Below, piece after piece: positions 23,817 to 35,945 of a stretch of 64,000 nucleotides of DNA. Each line of letters opens with the position of its first letter. The stretch's first letter is position 1. This DNA comes from Callaeas wilsoni (taxonomy: Eukaryota; Chordata; Aves; Passeriformes; Callaeidae). The stretch is from positions 186,001 to 250,000 of the forward strand of contig VWPU01004158.1 of assembly GCA_013398955.1 (NCBI GenBank), written 5' to 3'. A program made the translations under genes and the position numbers. The notes beneath the pieces were generated by a model, which made no database searches, was not told where the DNA came from, and saw only the letters and a list, made by a program, of their open reading frames with translations.

Positions 23817-24513
23817 TGTGTTTCAAACCCAGCTAGCAAGAGAGCTCCATGCAGACACTTGTTCCCCCTCCCCTGGCAAAAAGGAGGAGAGAATCAGAAG
23901 AGTGACAGTGAGAAAAATAGTGGGTTGAGATACAGACAGGTCAATAGGGAAAGCAGAAGCCGCATGTGGGAGGAACGCAAAAAACCAAGGAATTCATTCA
24001 CCACTTTGTGTGGGCAGGCAGGTGTTTGGCCATCCCTAGGAAAGCAGGACTTCCTCGGCTTCTTTCTCCCCCTTTGTAGTTTAAAGGTACAAACTGCATT
24101 CTAGAGATCAAGCAGGCGATGAGGAGTGCAGCATTGTCATAGAACCACCTCAAGACACATGCGTAAAAGCAACTAGGGAAGACAAACACTACCACTGCGA
24201 ACCTTCTCTCCTTCCTCCTTTTTGACCACTCTTTATATATTGATCATGTTGCCATATGGTATAAAATATTTGTTTGGTCACCTGGGGTCAGCTGTCCCAA
24301 CTGTGTCCCCTCCCAGCTTCTTGTGCACCTGCAGTCCCCTCACTGGTGGGGCGGGGTGATAAGCAGAAAAGGACTTGGCTCTATGCAAGCCCTGCTGAGC
24401 AATAACAAAAACATCCCTGTATTAGCAGTACAGTTTCCAGCACAAACCCAAAACATGACTATTTACTATTTACTGTGAAGAAAATTAACTATATCCCAGC
24501 CAAAATGAGCACA
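23817..24513 (-). mobile_element. Solo-LTR-like ERV LTR, second copy of the 11.97-12.8 kb type
   Basis: On minus it begins TGTGCTCATTTTGGCTGGG at 24513, the typical U3 start of this avian LTR type. It runs to about 23817, where plus reads TGTGTTTCAAACCC. It shares GGTTGAGATACAGACAGG, GGGAAGACAAACAC and GGTCACCTGGGGTCAGCTGT with the copy at 12 kb. A TATA box (TATATAAAG on minus, 24231-24239) is kept, but the poly(A) signal position is mutated. The flanks (TGCAC and CCATA) do not match, so no target duplication survives or the left edge is misplaced. No internal ERV genes are present. Confidence 0.85.
24231..24239 (-). promoter_or_regulatory. LTR TATA box
   Basis: CTTTATATA on plus reads TATATAAAG on minus, about 280 bp into the LTR from its U3 start. 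It is a relic of the ERV promoter, and current activity is unknown. Confidence 0.5.
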
Positions 24514-25631
24514 CCATAGGTTAGAATCCTGGTGTGGCAGCTAAAGACTGCTCTCTTATAGCCACTTGTCCTACTTTAATATCTTTTCAGACCAACTCTC
24601 AGAGGGCCATGCAAAATTTTAAAAATTGCCTAGTTTTGTGCTGGCCCTGAGAGCACAGTATCAATATTTAATTTCCCCAAATCAATTCACTTCTCTGCTT
24701 TGGACAACACAGTGGTTGATACTGGCTCATTCATGTTTAAAAGGCAATTCTTGTATCATCTTCTCACTTCAAGGAACGTTACATAAGAGAGTAAAAAAAA
24801 TTGCATGAAGAAAAAATATTTGGTCGAAAGTGAAAACTTGAAAGCTGCACATCAAGTGTAGCAGAAAGAGGTATTGAAGGAGTCAAGAATGGGAATCTAA
24901 AAGAAAAGGAAGAAAGAACATGTTGAAACACTTCCAAGGGAAGCATGAGACATAGGAAAAATCCCAGTAGAGCAAGGGTGAAGACTTGAGAGGCATAAGA
25001 AATCAGCTTGGTTGAAGCCAATGGCTAAACTGAGAGGTTTAGACATCCTAGTGTCTATGCAGAAAACTAGTTAACAACATTAGTGATGTCATTCTCACTG
25101 GTAACAGAGGAGAAAAATAATTTTAATTTTGAAACTACCTGTGTCTCACTGACATCCATTTATGTCAGTAGTATTGTTGTTACAGACATATTTTAGACAA
25201 GAAAGATACTACCTTGCCTCGATAGAGCAGAATACTCCAGCAAAAAGATTTCCATCTGTTACAAACCATTTACTACATTAAACTGCACAATTACCAGAAA
25301 TAATTAAGAGTAAAAAAATTATGTAAGTAAATTAACAAAATCAATTATGTATTTATTGAGTTCTTTTTACTCAAATTTTTCACCGAATAAAATATATTTA
25401 TCTTTCTTTGAAAGGCAAAATTTAATGTGAAAGTGAATAAATTGATCTTTCTCCATTTCCCACTGTTAATCTATAGTTCCTGTCTACATTAAGAAAATGG
25501 AACCAACTCAAATTTTCAGAGCGCACTTCTAGACAAAGGAGCTATACATTCTTTTGCTTGCTTAGCTTTTCAGTACATTGAGAAAAGACAAATAATAACT
25601 AATTTTGAGTTGAAAGGATAAAAAACCCAAG
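24514..25631. other. Unassigned AT-rich sequence
   Basis: No repeat or exon was recognised. Confidence 0.55.
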
Positions 25632-25676
25632 TCCTGCCAACCGGTGGATATTTTGACTCTTTTGGCAGGAGTCAAA
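25632..25676. repeat. Two overlapping, mutually exclusive inverted repeats
   Basis: TCCTGCCAA (25632-25640) pairs with TTGGCAGGA (25662-25670). TTTGACTC (25652-25659) pairs with GAGTCAAA (25669-25676). The two right arms overlap by two bases, so both stems cannot be complete at once. No function is known. Confidence 0.8.
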
Positions 25677-27149
25677 CCTAAGAGGTCCAATAGGAAAGAG
25701 CCTAACACAGAACCACATGGAAAATTGAATTTTGAATAAATAAAAAAAAATTTTTCAGTACATCAGCCTCAAACACTGTTCAAAAATAAGATTGGAAAAC
25801 ATTTTCTAAACAGCACATGTTTGTTTTCCAACTCTCTATTAAAAAAGAAAATACTTGCTTCAGGTGTGCATTTTCCAATGCAGCAGCCTAAGATTTTTTT
25901 ACTAGGAGTCAAATAGAACATATCTGTGGGCTCATAATGACTCCAGCATAAAGGAGAGTTGGTATGTTGATTTGGTCATCTCTTCGGAACTATTTTTTCT
26001 GAAATTATCAACTACTTACTTTAACATTTCTTGGTAAAAATTCTGAACTTTCCTATCTCGGCTAAACAGTGAGGACCTTCTGAGGAGGAGAAAAGGAATT
26101 TTTGTGTGAGCAAAGTCCTTCTCTGAGGTTCAGTTTGGGAAGTTAGTTGAAGCAGCTGATAAATAAGACTAACTTGAGTCCATGTTAATGTGATGTGGGT
26201 AGGTGTGTACCTATATACACATACATATACGCACACAGACACACAAAAGTCAGAGATAAAACATGCCTCCGCAAGCCTATCTCTTATCAACACTTACTAT
26301 TTTTTTCCAGTTTAAGTAAGTTTTTTAAATAATGTGTCCCTCTGACCCTCTGAGTTTGCAAACATATAAAATTATGAATTTTGCATATTGAATTATGCAA
26401 AACTGGAGACACATTACTTGTAAGCTTGAATATAATTATTAATTGGTAGGAATATTCAACCTTAAGTTTACTGAAAAACTACAGACAGCTGTCATCTATG
26501 CTGTACTGCAAAGACTTTCCAAAGCATTTTCCAGTTATACAATTTAGTTCACTGGCTCTGGTTTGAAAAATAAGTTAAAAAACACTAAGAAGGAGTAATC
26601 ATTTAGAAAGAAATTATTATTCTATGGTTGCATCAAAACCATTTAGATTTTCATGGGTTTTGACTTTAATACATGACATCTAACATATTTGAAAGTTTTT
26701 GTCTGGTTATATTGTGACTGGTTATATTATGAGTTCTCAGATAAATTTCTTTTACAGTGAATTTTACTTTTATTATAAACCTAATTTTTTAAAACTCCCT
26801 TATATTAAGGAATTAAGATTTTCATGTAAATCTTGAGGAAGAGCAAATTAAAATCTAATAAATTCAAGGACTTTTAGGTCATTACTGAAGTTTTTGAATT
26901 ATATGAAATTTTAGAATATGGTTCAAAATACTTTTATGGTTCAGGATGTTATCTAACATATGTTAATGAACAAGAAAAGATATGGTACAACATCAGCAAA
27001 CACAGAAAATAGAAATCAAATATCAGAGAGAGGTGAAATCTTTCCATAAGTCCAGATAGGATATCCGAATCTTTGCTGCAGGTCTTTCACCTGATGTCAG
27101 AAATAAAATACATCAGAGAGCAGAGAATTAAATTTTACTTTTTTTAAAA
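25677..27149. other. AT-rich sequence with a degenerate CA/TA repeat and a 15-bp tandem duplication
   Basis: A degenerate dinucleotide stretch (TATACACATACATATACG, then CACACAGACACACA) lies at about 26213-26246. CTGGTTATATTGTGA (26703-26717) is followed directly by CTGGTTATATTATGA (26718-26732). No gene was seen. Confidence 0.6.
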
Positions 27150-27845
27150 TCTGACTCGGAAGGGACTCACAAGGATCACTTAGTCCAGCTCCTGGTCCTG
27201 CCCCAAGAGTCACACCACGTGCCTGAGAGCATTGTCCAAATGGTTCTTGAACTCTGTCAGGCTGGTGCTGTGACCACTGCCCTGGGGAGCCTCTTCAGTG
27301 TGCAACCACCCTCTGAGCGAAGTACCTTTCCATAATATCCAACTTAAATCTCCCCAACATATCTTCATTCCCTCAGGTTCTGTCACTGGTCACTACACAG
27401 AGATCAGTGCTTGTCCCTCCTCTTCTCCTCATGAGGAAGTTGGAACTGCAACAAGGTCTCCCCTCAGTCACCTCCAGGCTGAACAAACCAGGTAACCTCG
27501 GCCACTCCTCATGCAGCTTCATATCAAGGCCCTTCACTGTCTCATTTGGACACTAGCTAATAGCTTTACGTTCTTATATATTGTGGTACAGAACTGCACA
27601 CAGCTGAGGCGGCCCCAGAGCAGACCAGAGCAGAGCGGGACAATCCCCTCCTTTGCCCAGCTGGCGATGCCTGATGTCCCCCAGGACAGCATTGGCCCTC
27701 CTGGCCGCCAGGGCACTGCTGACTCATGTTCATCTTGCCATCGACCAGGACCCCCAGGGTCCCTTCCACAGTGCTGCTCTCCAGCCTCTCCTTCCCTGGT
27801 TTGTGTGTCTATCCAGGGTTGCCCCATCCCAGGTGCAGGGAATTC
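27150..27845 (-). mobile_element. CR1 LINE fragment
   Basis: The 3' part of a CR1 on minus: plus reads GGAAGGGACTCACAAGG, then TAGTCCAGCTCCTGG, and ends near TCCCAGGTGCAGGG. Minus-strand translation shows CR1 reverse transcriptase tail words split between frames: VLVDGKMNMSQQC in one, and GIASWAKEGIVPL with VQFCTTIYKN in another. The ORF is therefore frameshifted. The 3' octamer repeat is not visible. The locally higher GC here is the element's own composition. Confidence 0.9.
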
Positions 27846-30800
27846 TCTATAAAGAGTTCAGTATAATGGCCTGCGACTGATAAGAGTTCTTCCATGCTAC
27901 TTTTTTCATTTCATCTTTTTGGGAAATATCATCTCAACTGAAGGGTTTCCCTAATAGTTCCTAATCTCTAGAACAGTTAAAAGTATGTCAAATTCTATGA
28001 AATATCTGTGCAAAATCCTTTTCCGAAAAATTGTTTGTTACTAATGCAATAAGCTCAATGTGGCATTTTATATAAAAGAAAAAAAGATCAGGGAAAAAGA
28101 AAAATAAAAATCCAAACCTGTACTTTTTCTATTTTCTATGCCAAAACTTTTCTGTTCACTGTTAGGTAGGGAGATCAGCTCTCACCTATTTTATTTGCTT
28201 GTAGAAAATCCGAACGTTTCGATAACTGTTTGGAAGCCATGTTCATTTCTCTTAGGCAACTGTCTCAGGATTTCATCTCTTAAAATAAAACTATGAATTT
28301 ACAAGTAGTAAGAAAATATGGTTGCATCTATACATGCATGTGATATCTAGTTTAGTAAACTGTCTTCTTTCTAGTGGTTTTAGTTTTGTCCTGAAATTTT
28401 GCAAACTGCTTTAATACTCTTTTGCCAGTCCTGAAACTACAAGATACTTGTACCAAAAAGTGATTATTAAAAGGGATGGAGAGAGAAATCCTAGTCTTCT
28501 TTATATCAGTGAAAAAATAACACTCATTTCAGTTTTGTCAAAGTAAAAACAAAATAAATGATATCTGAACATTAAATGGTATTTGGAATTAGATCTAGCA
28601 GTATCATTTTTATAAATTCATAGAGTTTATACCCAAAACAATTAATTGCATTTAAAGTAGAACAGAGTTAAAAATTGCCTCTGGATAAAGACTTTAATCC
28701 ATAATAATCCAATCATAGGTGTACCAATGCAATATATAACATTGAAAAAAAAATTAAGAAATAAACCAGGAAATATGAAAGTAAGACACAGTTCCATTTT
28801 TGGTTGTTTTTCTTTCTTTAGTGTTTCCTAATGTCCCAAAGCTAAACAAATGATAATACCCTCAAGGACATTGTAACAGGAAGGCTTCAGAAAGGTGACT
28901 CCAGAAAGGGAGGATTTTAATAATATTTAATCTGAAAAACTAGGATAAATTGAGCTTATCCCAATTTGTAAAATCATTTTAAATCTGATGCACTGGAAGT
29001 GGATAATTTAATTTCAAGAGGTCAGGAGTTTGCCTAGATATGTATACTCTGTGTCTATTTAATAGGCGATAAAGTTTGCATCAAAGGAAGTTTGTCCTTG
29101 TACATTGTAGGATATTGTCAAATACCCATGATAAAACCCAGGGCTGAACACACAGTTTTAGGTGTGGTTTTGCAAAACTCAAACAGAGGACTAATTCATG
29201 GTGTGGTTTAGATACGTTCAAAATATCTTTTCTTTTTCTTCAATTACATGTTCTTGATATGCAAATCTCAAGCAGCTTCTTGTGTGAGGTAGTTGAGTAA
29301 AAGGTTTGACCTGAGAAGTGAGCTGTTTTTAGGGATGAATTCTTGACTACAGTTACGGTCAAGACAAGATGTTATATAATCTCTTTCTTGGCATGTTCAA
29401 AATATATTCACTCTTTAAAGAAGTATAACAGCTGGTGTTTTGAAGATGTCAGCAAAAACTAAGATTCAGAGGGTCAGCCTACAACTGAGCTCAACACATT
29501 ATATTTACAACTGCTGCAGTGAAATGGAGGGAAACCCAAGTGAATCCAAGAGGTTGAACACTTGATAATAAATGAATTTTTTAGCTGATGAAAGACTGAG
29601 CTTGTTTCAGATATGCTTATGATTGGTTTTGATTTATCTCTGCTAACTTTCATAAACTTTTAGTTTATAGATGAAAAGAAGACAAGTTTTTGAGATTGTG
29701 CTCCTTTCTGCTTTTAGACTGAAAAAATTCATCAGTATTGTTTTTCTCAAATATTTATCTTCCATAAAAAGGGAGAGGGAAGAAACTAGGGCATTGTTTT
29801 TAATCAAGCAGAAGCTTTATTATATTCCCTGAGGTAACAGAGGTCTGGTTTTCATCCTGTATTTTCCTATATAAGACACTGACTATTTCCAGGTTCACTT
29901 TTTTTTTCCTGTTGATACTTAATCCTCTAAACTTGTGGTAGAAATTCAAGATCTGAACACAGGTCTTAAGAAATGGAAATGCCAATATGTGTTTTTTCTT
30001 CAATTTTTTTGTCAGACAGATCCTATAGAAAGTTCTGTCAGAGACAATAAATTTGCTTTATTTTATCTTATTTTTTTCTTCAAGTGCCCCTTCCCTTGCC
30101 TGCAATAAATAGCAGATTCTTAGCTTGCAGCAGCTTCTACCACACCAAAAGTTAATCAAAAAACATATGTTACCTGTGCTGTCATAAGCAGCAGAAAGAC
30201 TATGAGAGCCTTTCTACTTTCTGTGCTGTCAGGCATAGGTTTAGATGAGATAGATTGGATGTTGCTTAAACTTGCTACAGGCATTTTATCCCAACAGCTC
30301 TCATCTGTTTCCAGTGAACCATTTTATCAAGGTACTATTTCACTGGAGTGTGAAGTGGCAAAAGTTATCCTCATACAAGCTGTTCAGTTGTAACTGTCAT
30401 TTCTGTTTAGGGTTTTATCATTGTTGTTTTATTTTATGCATAATTACAAGTTAAAATAACTAATATTTACATGGAAGTGTTATAATTTTTTTCCCTACAA
30501 AGTTATGAAAAACATTGTCTTGATGAGAGAAGCTTGACTTAATGGAATGATCCAGATTTTAAATTCTGAGCTGTTCTCACCTAAATGCAAACTGCCTACT
30601 AAAGAAGAGACTGAATTTCCATAAAAGATGTGATTTATTTGCTGTTTAGCGCAGAACAGACTTTTTAAAAGAGTGTTTCTATTATTTACTAGACCAGAGA
30701 AGTTCTGAGCAATAAGAACTTTCTTCATTTGAAATGTTGCCTTTTGAACATAGAGAAGTGCAGATGTGAAAGGATCAGAAGCAAGCCACACAACCATGTA

Positions 30801-31928
30801 AATACTTTCTCTAGTCCATACCAAAACCCCCTGTGCTCTAGTTTACTTACATAATGTTTCCTTTTCAATTGCTATGCAGTCAAGAAAAGCCAGTCATAAA
30901 TATATTCACACAGACAATAATATGTGACTTTACTCATGAACAGAAAAACTACATGCTTTTCATCCAAAAAAGATGTCTTCTGACATTTCCTATTCCAAGA
31001 CTGAAAAAATGGTACAATCAATGGACAGAAAAATCCTCTATGATGCTTTTGAAAAAATGTCTCAATTACAAGAGGAAAATCATAATTATTGTTTCTCTCA
31101 GCAGGCTGGAATTCTCACGTTTAATACTCGGCTGTTATTTTGTTTTTAAGCTCTAATTCTATCAGACTCAACAAAGCTTATGTCTCCTCCTTGGGCATAT
31201 CCTGTTAAAATGTGTACAGTGACAGTGAAGCCCAGCACATAGACGGCATTCAGCAAGTAAGTATTCACTGTACATGAGTAGATGGTGCAGACTGCTAAAA
31301 TTGTGGGTCAAGTCATATTAGAGCGTGAATCCCTGGGGAGATAGTGCTGCTTGTCAATGAAACATCATGGGTGCCCCATGGAAAGAGGGGAAAACAGCCA
31401 CAGTATCTACCTTAAATATCATGGGAAGGAAGTTAATATCCATAAACTCTCTATATACGGGGAAAAAACCTCATACATGAGGCTCTAAAAGAGAGTGATC
31501 TGAAGTATGTTCTGAATTTACTTCATGTTTGACTTCATGAGTTAAAAAGCAATTAGCCTCCTAGTCTAGACACAACTGCTGCTTGTCAACACAAAGAGCT
31601 ATAAACTTTGGTGAACTACATTTGTTTCATAGATGTAAGAAAATCTAAGTGAAAACTGTCTAACCTGTTTTGGCAAATCCATCTTCTTTCATGTTAGCCA
31701 GAAGTCCAGAGACCTTACCTGTCCCCCTGAAGAAATACTATTTTAAAGGAATCTTTATTTTCCATGCTATCACATGCTTTTTAAGTGGAACAGCTAGTGA
31801 AACTTCGAAAGTGGAACACAGTGGAGCTGAGCTGAATAATGAACTAAAATTTGCTTCTAGCCAAAAAAAGTTTAAATTATTTTTTCTTCTTTTTTCTTCT
31901 AAGCCTCCATATCTTTACTTCCTTGCAG
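27846..31928. other. Long unassigned AT-rich stretch
   Basis: No repeat family, RNA gene or convincing exon was recognised. ORFs at 30202-30393, 30495-30824 and 30854-31156 are unrecognised and low in complexity. Confidence 0.5.
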
Positions 31929-32821
31929 TTCCCAAAGGACTGAAGATAATGGCCTTCAACACAGACACTGCAGAACGGGTAAGATGTCTGTAATGTATAA
32001 TTCAGCTTGGCTTCTCCAGTCTGTAGTATAAGAAATGGCACTGTTATCACCTTTTACAAAGAGCTAGCATTCATTTATTGGTTGCATCTCCTTTTTTTTT
32101 ATCCTGTGTGTGCTAATCTGCATGGGAGAAAACATTGAAGGGAATGATGAGTAGACTGGACTCTCCAGGGAATAAGGATTATTTATGAAGTTACTCCAGT
32201 TCAGTGAACAGTGTAATTCATGTCAAAGTGTGTGACTTAAGCCTAGTGAATTACAAACTTCACTCCAGGAGAGGATTTGAAACCTGGAGTTCAAAGGAAA
32301 GCTGTGACAAGGCAGTGTTTAAAGTATGTTTTCTAGCAAATCTTTTCTACCACATGCCTAAAGAAGCCACGACTCCAAAACTGTGCAGCTTTTGGATCAC
32401 AGATATTATTTACTCTTTGCAGCTATTTTACCATGTCATACAACTAGCTTTGAAGTGACAGGAGAGCTCATTTTTGCTCATTAAAAAACGGAAGTTTTAA
32501 AATGTTTACAATTGAAGTGTCTGTGTGAGAAATTACTATAGATAACATTCTGCAGAGGGTGTTAGCAAATTTTCTTGTCTATGTGATATTTTAGGATCAA
32601 AGATAGTATTTTATGGAAAAATTTATCAATTTTGAGCATCACCCAGGCTATCACTTCCTGTTTGTTTTCAGACCATATCTGTCACATCAACACAATGGTG
32701 TTAGCTGGAACTCTTTTGGTTGTGATTTAAATCATTCCATTCTATTTCTGTTTCTCATTCAACTGCTACCCTACAACAAAACATGTTCTACTCCGCTATA
32801 TTTTGTATGCTGCAAAGGCAG
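31929..32821 (+). other. Two exon-like segments (31929-31978 and 32672-32821)
   Basis: The first segment (50 bp) follows a long pyrimidine tract ending in CTTCCTTGCAG and is followed by CGG|GTAAGATG. One frame reads PKGLKIMAFNTDTAER. The second (150 bp) follows CTTCCTGTTTGTTTTCAG and is followed by GGCAG|GTAAGG. It is open in one frame, with NKTCSTPLYFVCCKG near its end. The open frames are not phase-compatible across the join, so one continuous coding transcript is not supported. A noncoding transcript, unrelated exons or chance all remain possible. No known protein was recognised. Confidence 0.2.
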
Positions 32822-33419
32822 GTAAGGTCCACAAAATATTCAAGCTTGCCATCAAGTATTTGTATATGTTCAGTGGATTGCGTTTTGATGAGGATATCAC
32901 CCTAAAAGTATTAAGGAAAAATAAATGAAACGAGCAGGTAACAGATTCACAGTAAAGACAGTTCTTAATAAAATGTGTTGCTATGACTGACTCTGAGTTG
33001 CCTCGTGGATTTCTTTACCTGGATTAAAAAGGCATGTGGGCAAGTTAATAGAAAAATTATGGGACATCAAAGACAGTTATTCTTCTCAATTCCTTCAGAT
33101 CCTACGTTAGAAAGTTGCAGTGGTGGTCTATATATAACTTCTGAACTTGCAGTCATCCAACAAGCCAGGCAGGATTTTTAAAGGCAATCATCAAATATTC
33201 TACTCAAAGAAGTCAGGTGCAGGTATCCTGAATGGAATGGGGCTTCCTTCCCTGTACCTGTTTTCCCCAGGCTCTTGGCATGTAAGCCATTCAGAACTAG
33301 ACTAAATCCTATTTTTCACAGGCAGCTTCCTCTCTTCAGGTCTTTCTTTTTCCTTCATCATTTTAATTAATTTTTATCACCATTTTCCTTCTTGGAGGGA
33401 TGACAGGAAGGGTTATTTA
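32822..33419. other. Unassigned sequence
   Basis: Nothing was recognised. Confidence 0.55.
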
Positions 33420-33700
33420 GCTTTCCACCCCCGTTTCTTTGTATTTTCAGTCTTCTCTCTTCTACCCTGACTCTGCCACCTGAGGTTAGGGCACATGGTG
33501 GCCCCTGAGTGCCAGTCGCTGGGGCAGAGCCTGAAGCTCTCTCCCGTGCATGTGAGTTGGCTGATTGCATTAGGGTGGCTGTCAGAGCAGCGACAGAAGG
33601 TGGGCGGTTTTCAAGGATCTCTTCTCTATGAAAATATGGCTGCAAGAGCACAGTCACCCTGAAGACTGGCGGATCTGGGACACGCAACTTTTTTTTTTTT
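33420..33700. other. GC/CpG-richer islet
   Basis: About seven CpG sites within roughly 260 bp contrast with the CpG-poor flanks. A T12 run ends the islet near 33700. The 135-codon minus-strand ORF (33367-33774) derives its length from this composition, ends in low-complexity residues and has no recognisable domain. It could be a noncoding exon, a regulatory element or an unrecognised repeat. Confidence 0.4.
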
Positions 33701-34328
33701 TCAGTATGTACCAGCAAGAAGAAGATGAAAAAATCATGCAGTTGAAAAAAACAAATAAACCCTTGACACAGCATATTTCAGACAACCGTCTAGCTGTAAA
33801 AATCTTTAAATAATGCACTGACATTCTCATTCTTGATATAAGCTAGCATGATGTTTCAAATCCCCTCTGTAAAAGTGATTTTTTAATTCCTCTTAGTTTC
33901 TCTTCAAATTCTCTTATGCTATAGGACACTCAGAAAGCAGAAAACTAGACAGCAGAGCCTACAAAGATCTGTTGTTACTACTCTTACTTGATCAGAAATT
34001 CATAATTCTGGTATTTCTGTTGCTAATTTACCTCTATTCCCTTCTCTAACCTGCTTCTTTGTTGCATCCACCTCTTTAGGGTTTGTAATCCCAGTGGCAT
34101 TCTATGAGATTTTTCCCAGGGGTCTAGATGGGTATGCCCTACAAGTTCCTCAAAAATAATGTAAAATTATTTCTCGTTAATTAATACCTACATCTCAATG
34201 AGTGTTTAGACCAGATTATAGAGTGCTGGTTTTTTGTCACATTGAACATCATTAGGAGTCTTTAAACATTTAAAACAGAAACAGGGGAAGTCTCAGATTA
34301 TGGATGAAACTCCAGAATTTCTTAAAAA
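33701..34328. other. Unassigned sequence
   Basis: Nothing was recognised between the GC-richer islet and the large CR1. Confidence 0.55.
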
Positions 34329-35945
34329 CATAGAACCATATAATTGTTACAGTTTGAAAAGACTTCTAACATCATCAAATGCCCCTGCAAATCTAGCACC
34401 ACTATGTTCACTGCAAAACCACGTCCCTAAGTGTCACATCTGCATGCCTTTTTAATACTTCCCAGAACAGTGATTCTGCCACTTCCCTGGGAAGCCTGTT
34501 CCAATGCCTGACCACCTTTTCCCTGAAGAAGTTTTTCCTCATATACAGCGTAAAACTCCCCTGGTGCAACTTGAGGCTATTTTGTTTCATTCTGACACTT
34601 GCTATTTGGGAGATCAACCCCCACCTCCTACATCCTCTTTTCAGGTAGTTGTAGAGAACAATAATGTCCTCCCTGAGCCTCCTTCTCCCCAGGCTAAACA
34701 CCCCCAGCTCCCTCAGCTGCTCCTCATATGAACTGTGCTCCAGACCCTTCCCCAGCTCTGTTGCCCTTCTCTGGACACACTCCAGCACCTCAGTGTCTTT
34801 TTTGTAGTGAGGGGCCCAGAACTGGACACAGGATTTTAGGTGTGGCCTCACCACTGCCAAGTACAGGAGTCAATCACCTTCCCAGTCCTGCTGCCCACAC
34901 TATTTCTGGTACAAGCCAGGATGTTACTGGCCTTCTTGGCCACCTGCACACATGCTAGCTCATGTTCCACTGGCTGTCAACCAACAATTCCAGGTTCTTT
35001 GTCAGCTGGGCAGCTTTCCAGCTCCGTACCTCTAGACAGTAGTGTTTCCTGGAGTTTTTGTGACCCAATTGCAGGACCTGGCACTTGGTCTTGCCGAATA
35101 TTATACCACTGGCTTTGGTCAGATCCCTCTGCAAGGCCTTCCTGCCCTCCAGCAGATAAACACTCTCACCCAACTTAGTGTCATCTGCAGACTGAGTGAG
35201 GGTGTGCTCAATCCCCTCATCCAGGTAAGTGATAAAAATATTAAACAGGACTGGCCCCAACACTGAGCCCTCGGGAACTACACTTGTGAGCAGTCACTAT
35301 TTGGACTTAACTTTATTCCCCACCAGTTTGTGGCCCAGCCACCCATTCTTTTACCCAGCCAAGAGCGTACCCATCCAAGCCATGAGCAGTCAGTCTCTCC
35401 AGGAGAAGGCTGTGGGAGACATTGTCAAAGGCTTTACTAAAGCCCAGGAAGGCAATATCCGTAGTCTTTCCATCATCCACTAAGCCAGTCTCCTTGTCAT
35501 AGATGGAGATGATGTTGTTTGAGCAGGACCTGCCTTTCATGAAACCATGCTGGCTGGGCCTGATTCCCTGGTTGTCCTGGATGTGCAGCATGTTGGCACT
35601 CTAGATGATCTGTTTTGTGACCTTCCCTGGCACTAAGAGGCCTGTAGGTCCCCGTATCCTCCTTCCAGCCTTCTTGCAGATGCCATCACATCTGATAACC
35701 TCCAGTCATCTGGGACTTAGCTGGCTGTCCAGGACTGCAGGTAAATGATGGAGGGTGCCTCAGGGAGCACTTAATGCCACCTCCTTTGACACCCTTGAGT
35801 GGATTCCACCTGGCCCCATAGACTTGTGCATGTCTGTGTGGTACAGCAGGTTCTGAGCATTTCGCCTTAGATTCTGGGGGCTTCCTTCTGCTTCCTGTCT
35901 CTGTCTTCCAGCTCAGGGGATTGGGTACCTGGAGAACAGGTAGTA
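34329..35945 (-). mobile_element. Largest CR1 LINE fragment, about 1.6 kb
   Basis: On minus this covers the reverse transcriptase palm through the C-terminus and the 3' untranslated region. The plus strand starts with a decayed tail (TAGAACCATATAATTG) and shows TCCCTCAGCTGCTCCTCATA and CACTGAGCCCTCGGGAACTA before losing CR1 similarity near 35945. It is truncated at its 5' end, as most CR1 copies are. Frame disruptions show it is dead. A GTAAGT donor-like site at 35225 belongs to the element's antisense strand. Confidence 0.95.
34408..35591 (-). pseudogene. CR1 ORF2 reverse transcriptase remnant
   Basis: Three minus-strand open segments in three different frames together cover the reverse transcriptase and C-terminal region of CR1 ORF2. 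Segment 35313-35591 has QHGFMKGRSCSNN and motif A (LGFSKAFDNVSHS, including the catalytic Asp). Segment 34955-35263 has GPVLFNIFITYLDEG and the motif C core ADDTKL, with Ser where related copies commonly have Phe before it. Segment 34408-34860 carries [31 protein letters not shown] and HWNRLPREV. The endonuclease domain is missing (5' truncation). Two or more frameshifts and an apparent short deletion after LQRDL make it non-functional. In an intact element this protein primes reverse transcription at a nicked genomic target. Confidence 0.92.

Noticed and set aside
23810..24518. Target-site duplication around the LTR at 23817-24513
   Set aside because: The flanking bases TGCAC and CCATA do not match, so no duplication can be claimed.
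33367..33774. 135-codon minus-strand ORF
   Set aside because: No recognisable domain. It ends in low-complexity Lys/Arg/Gly residues and its length is explained by the local GC-richer patch.
35222..35230. Strong donor-like CAGGTAAGTG
   Set aside because: It is part of the antisense strand of the CR1 element, not a host exon.
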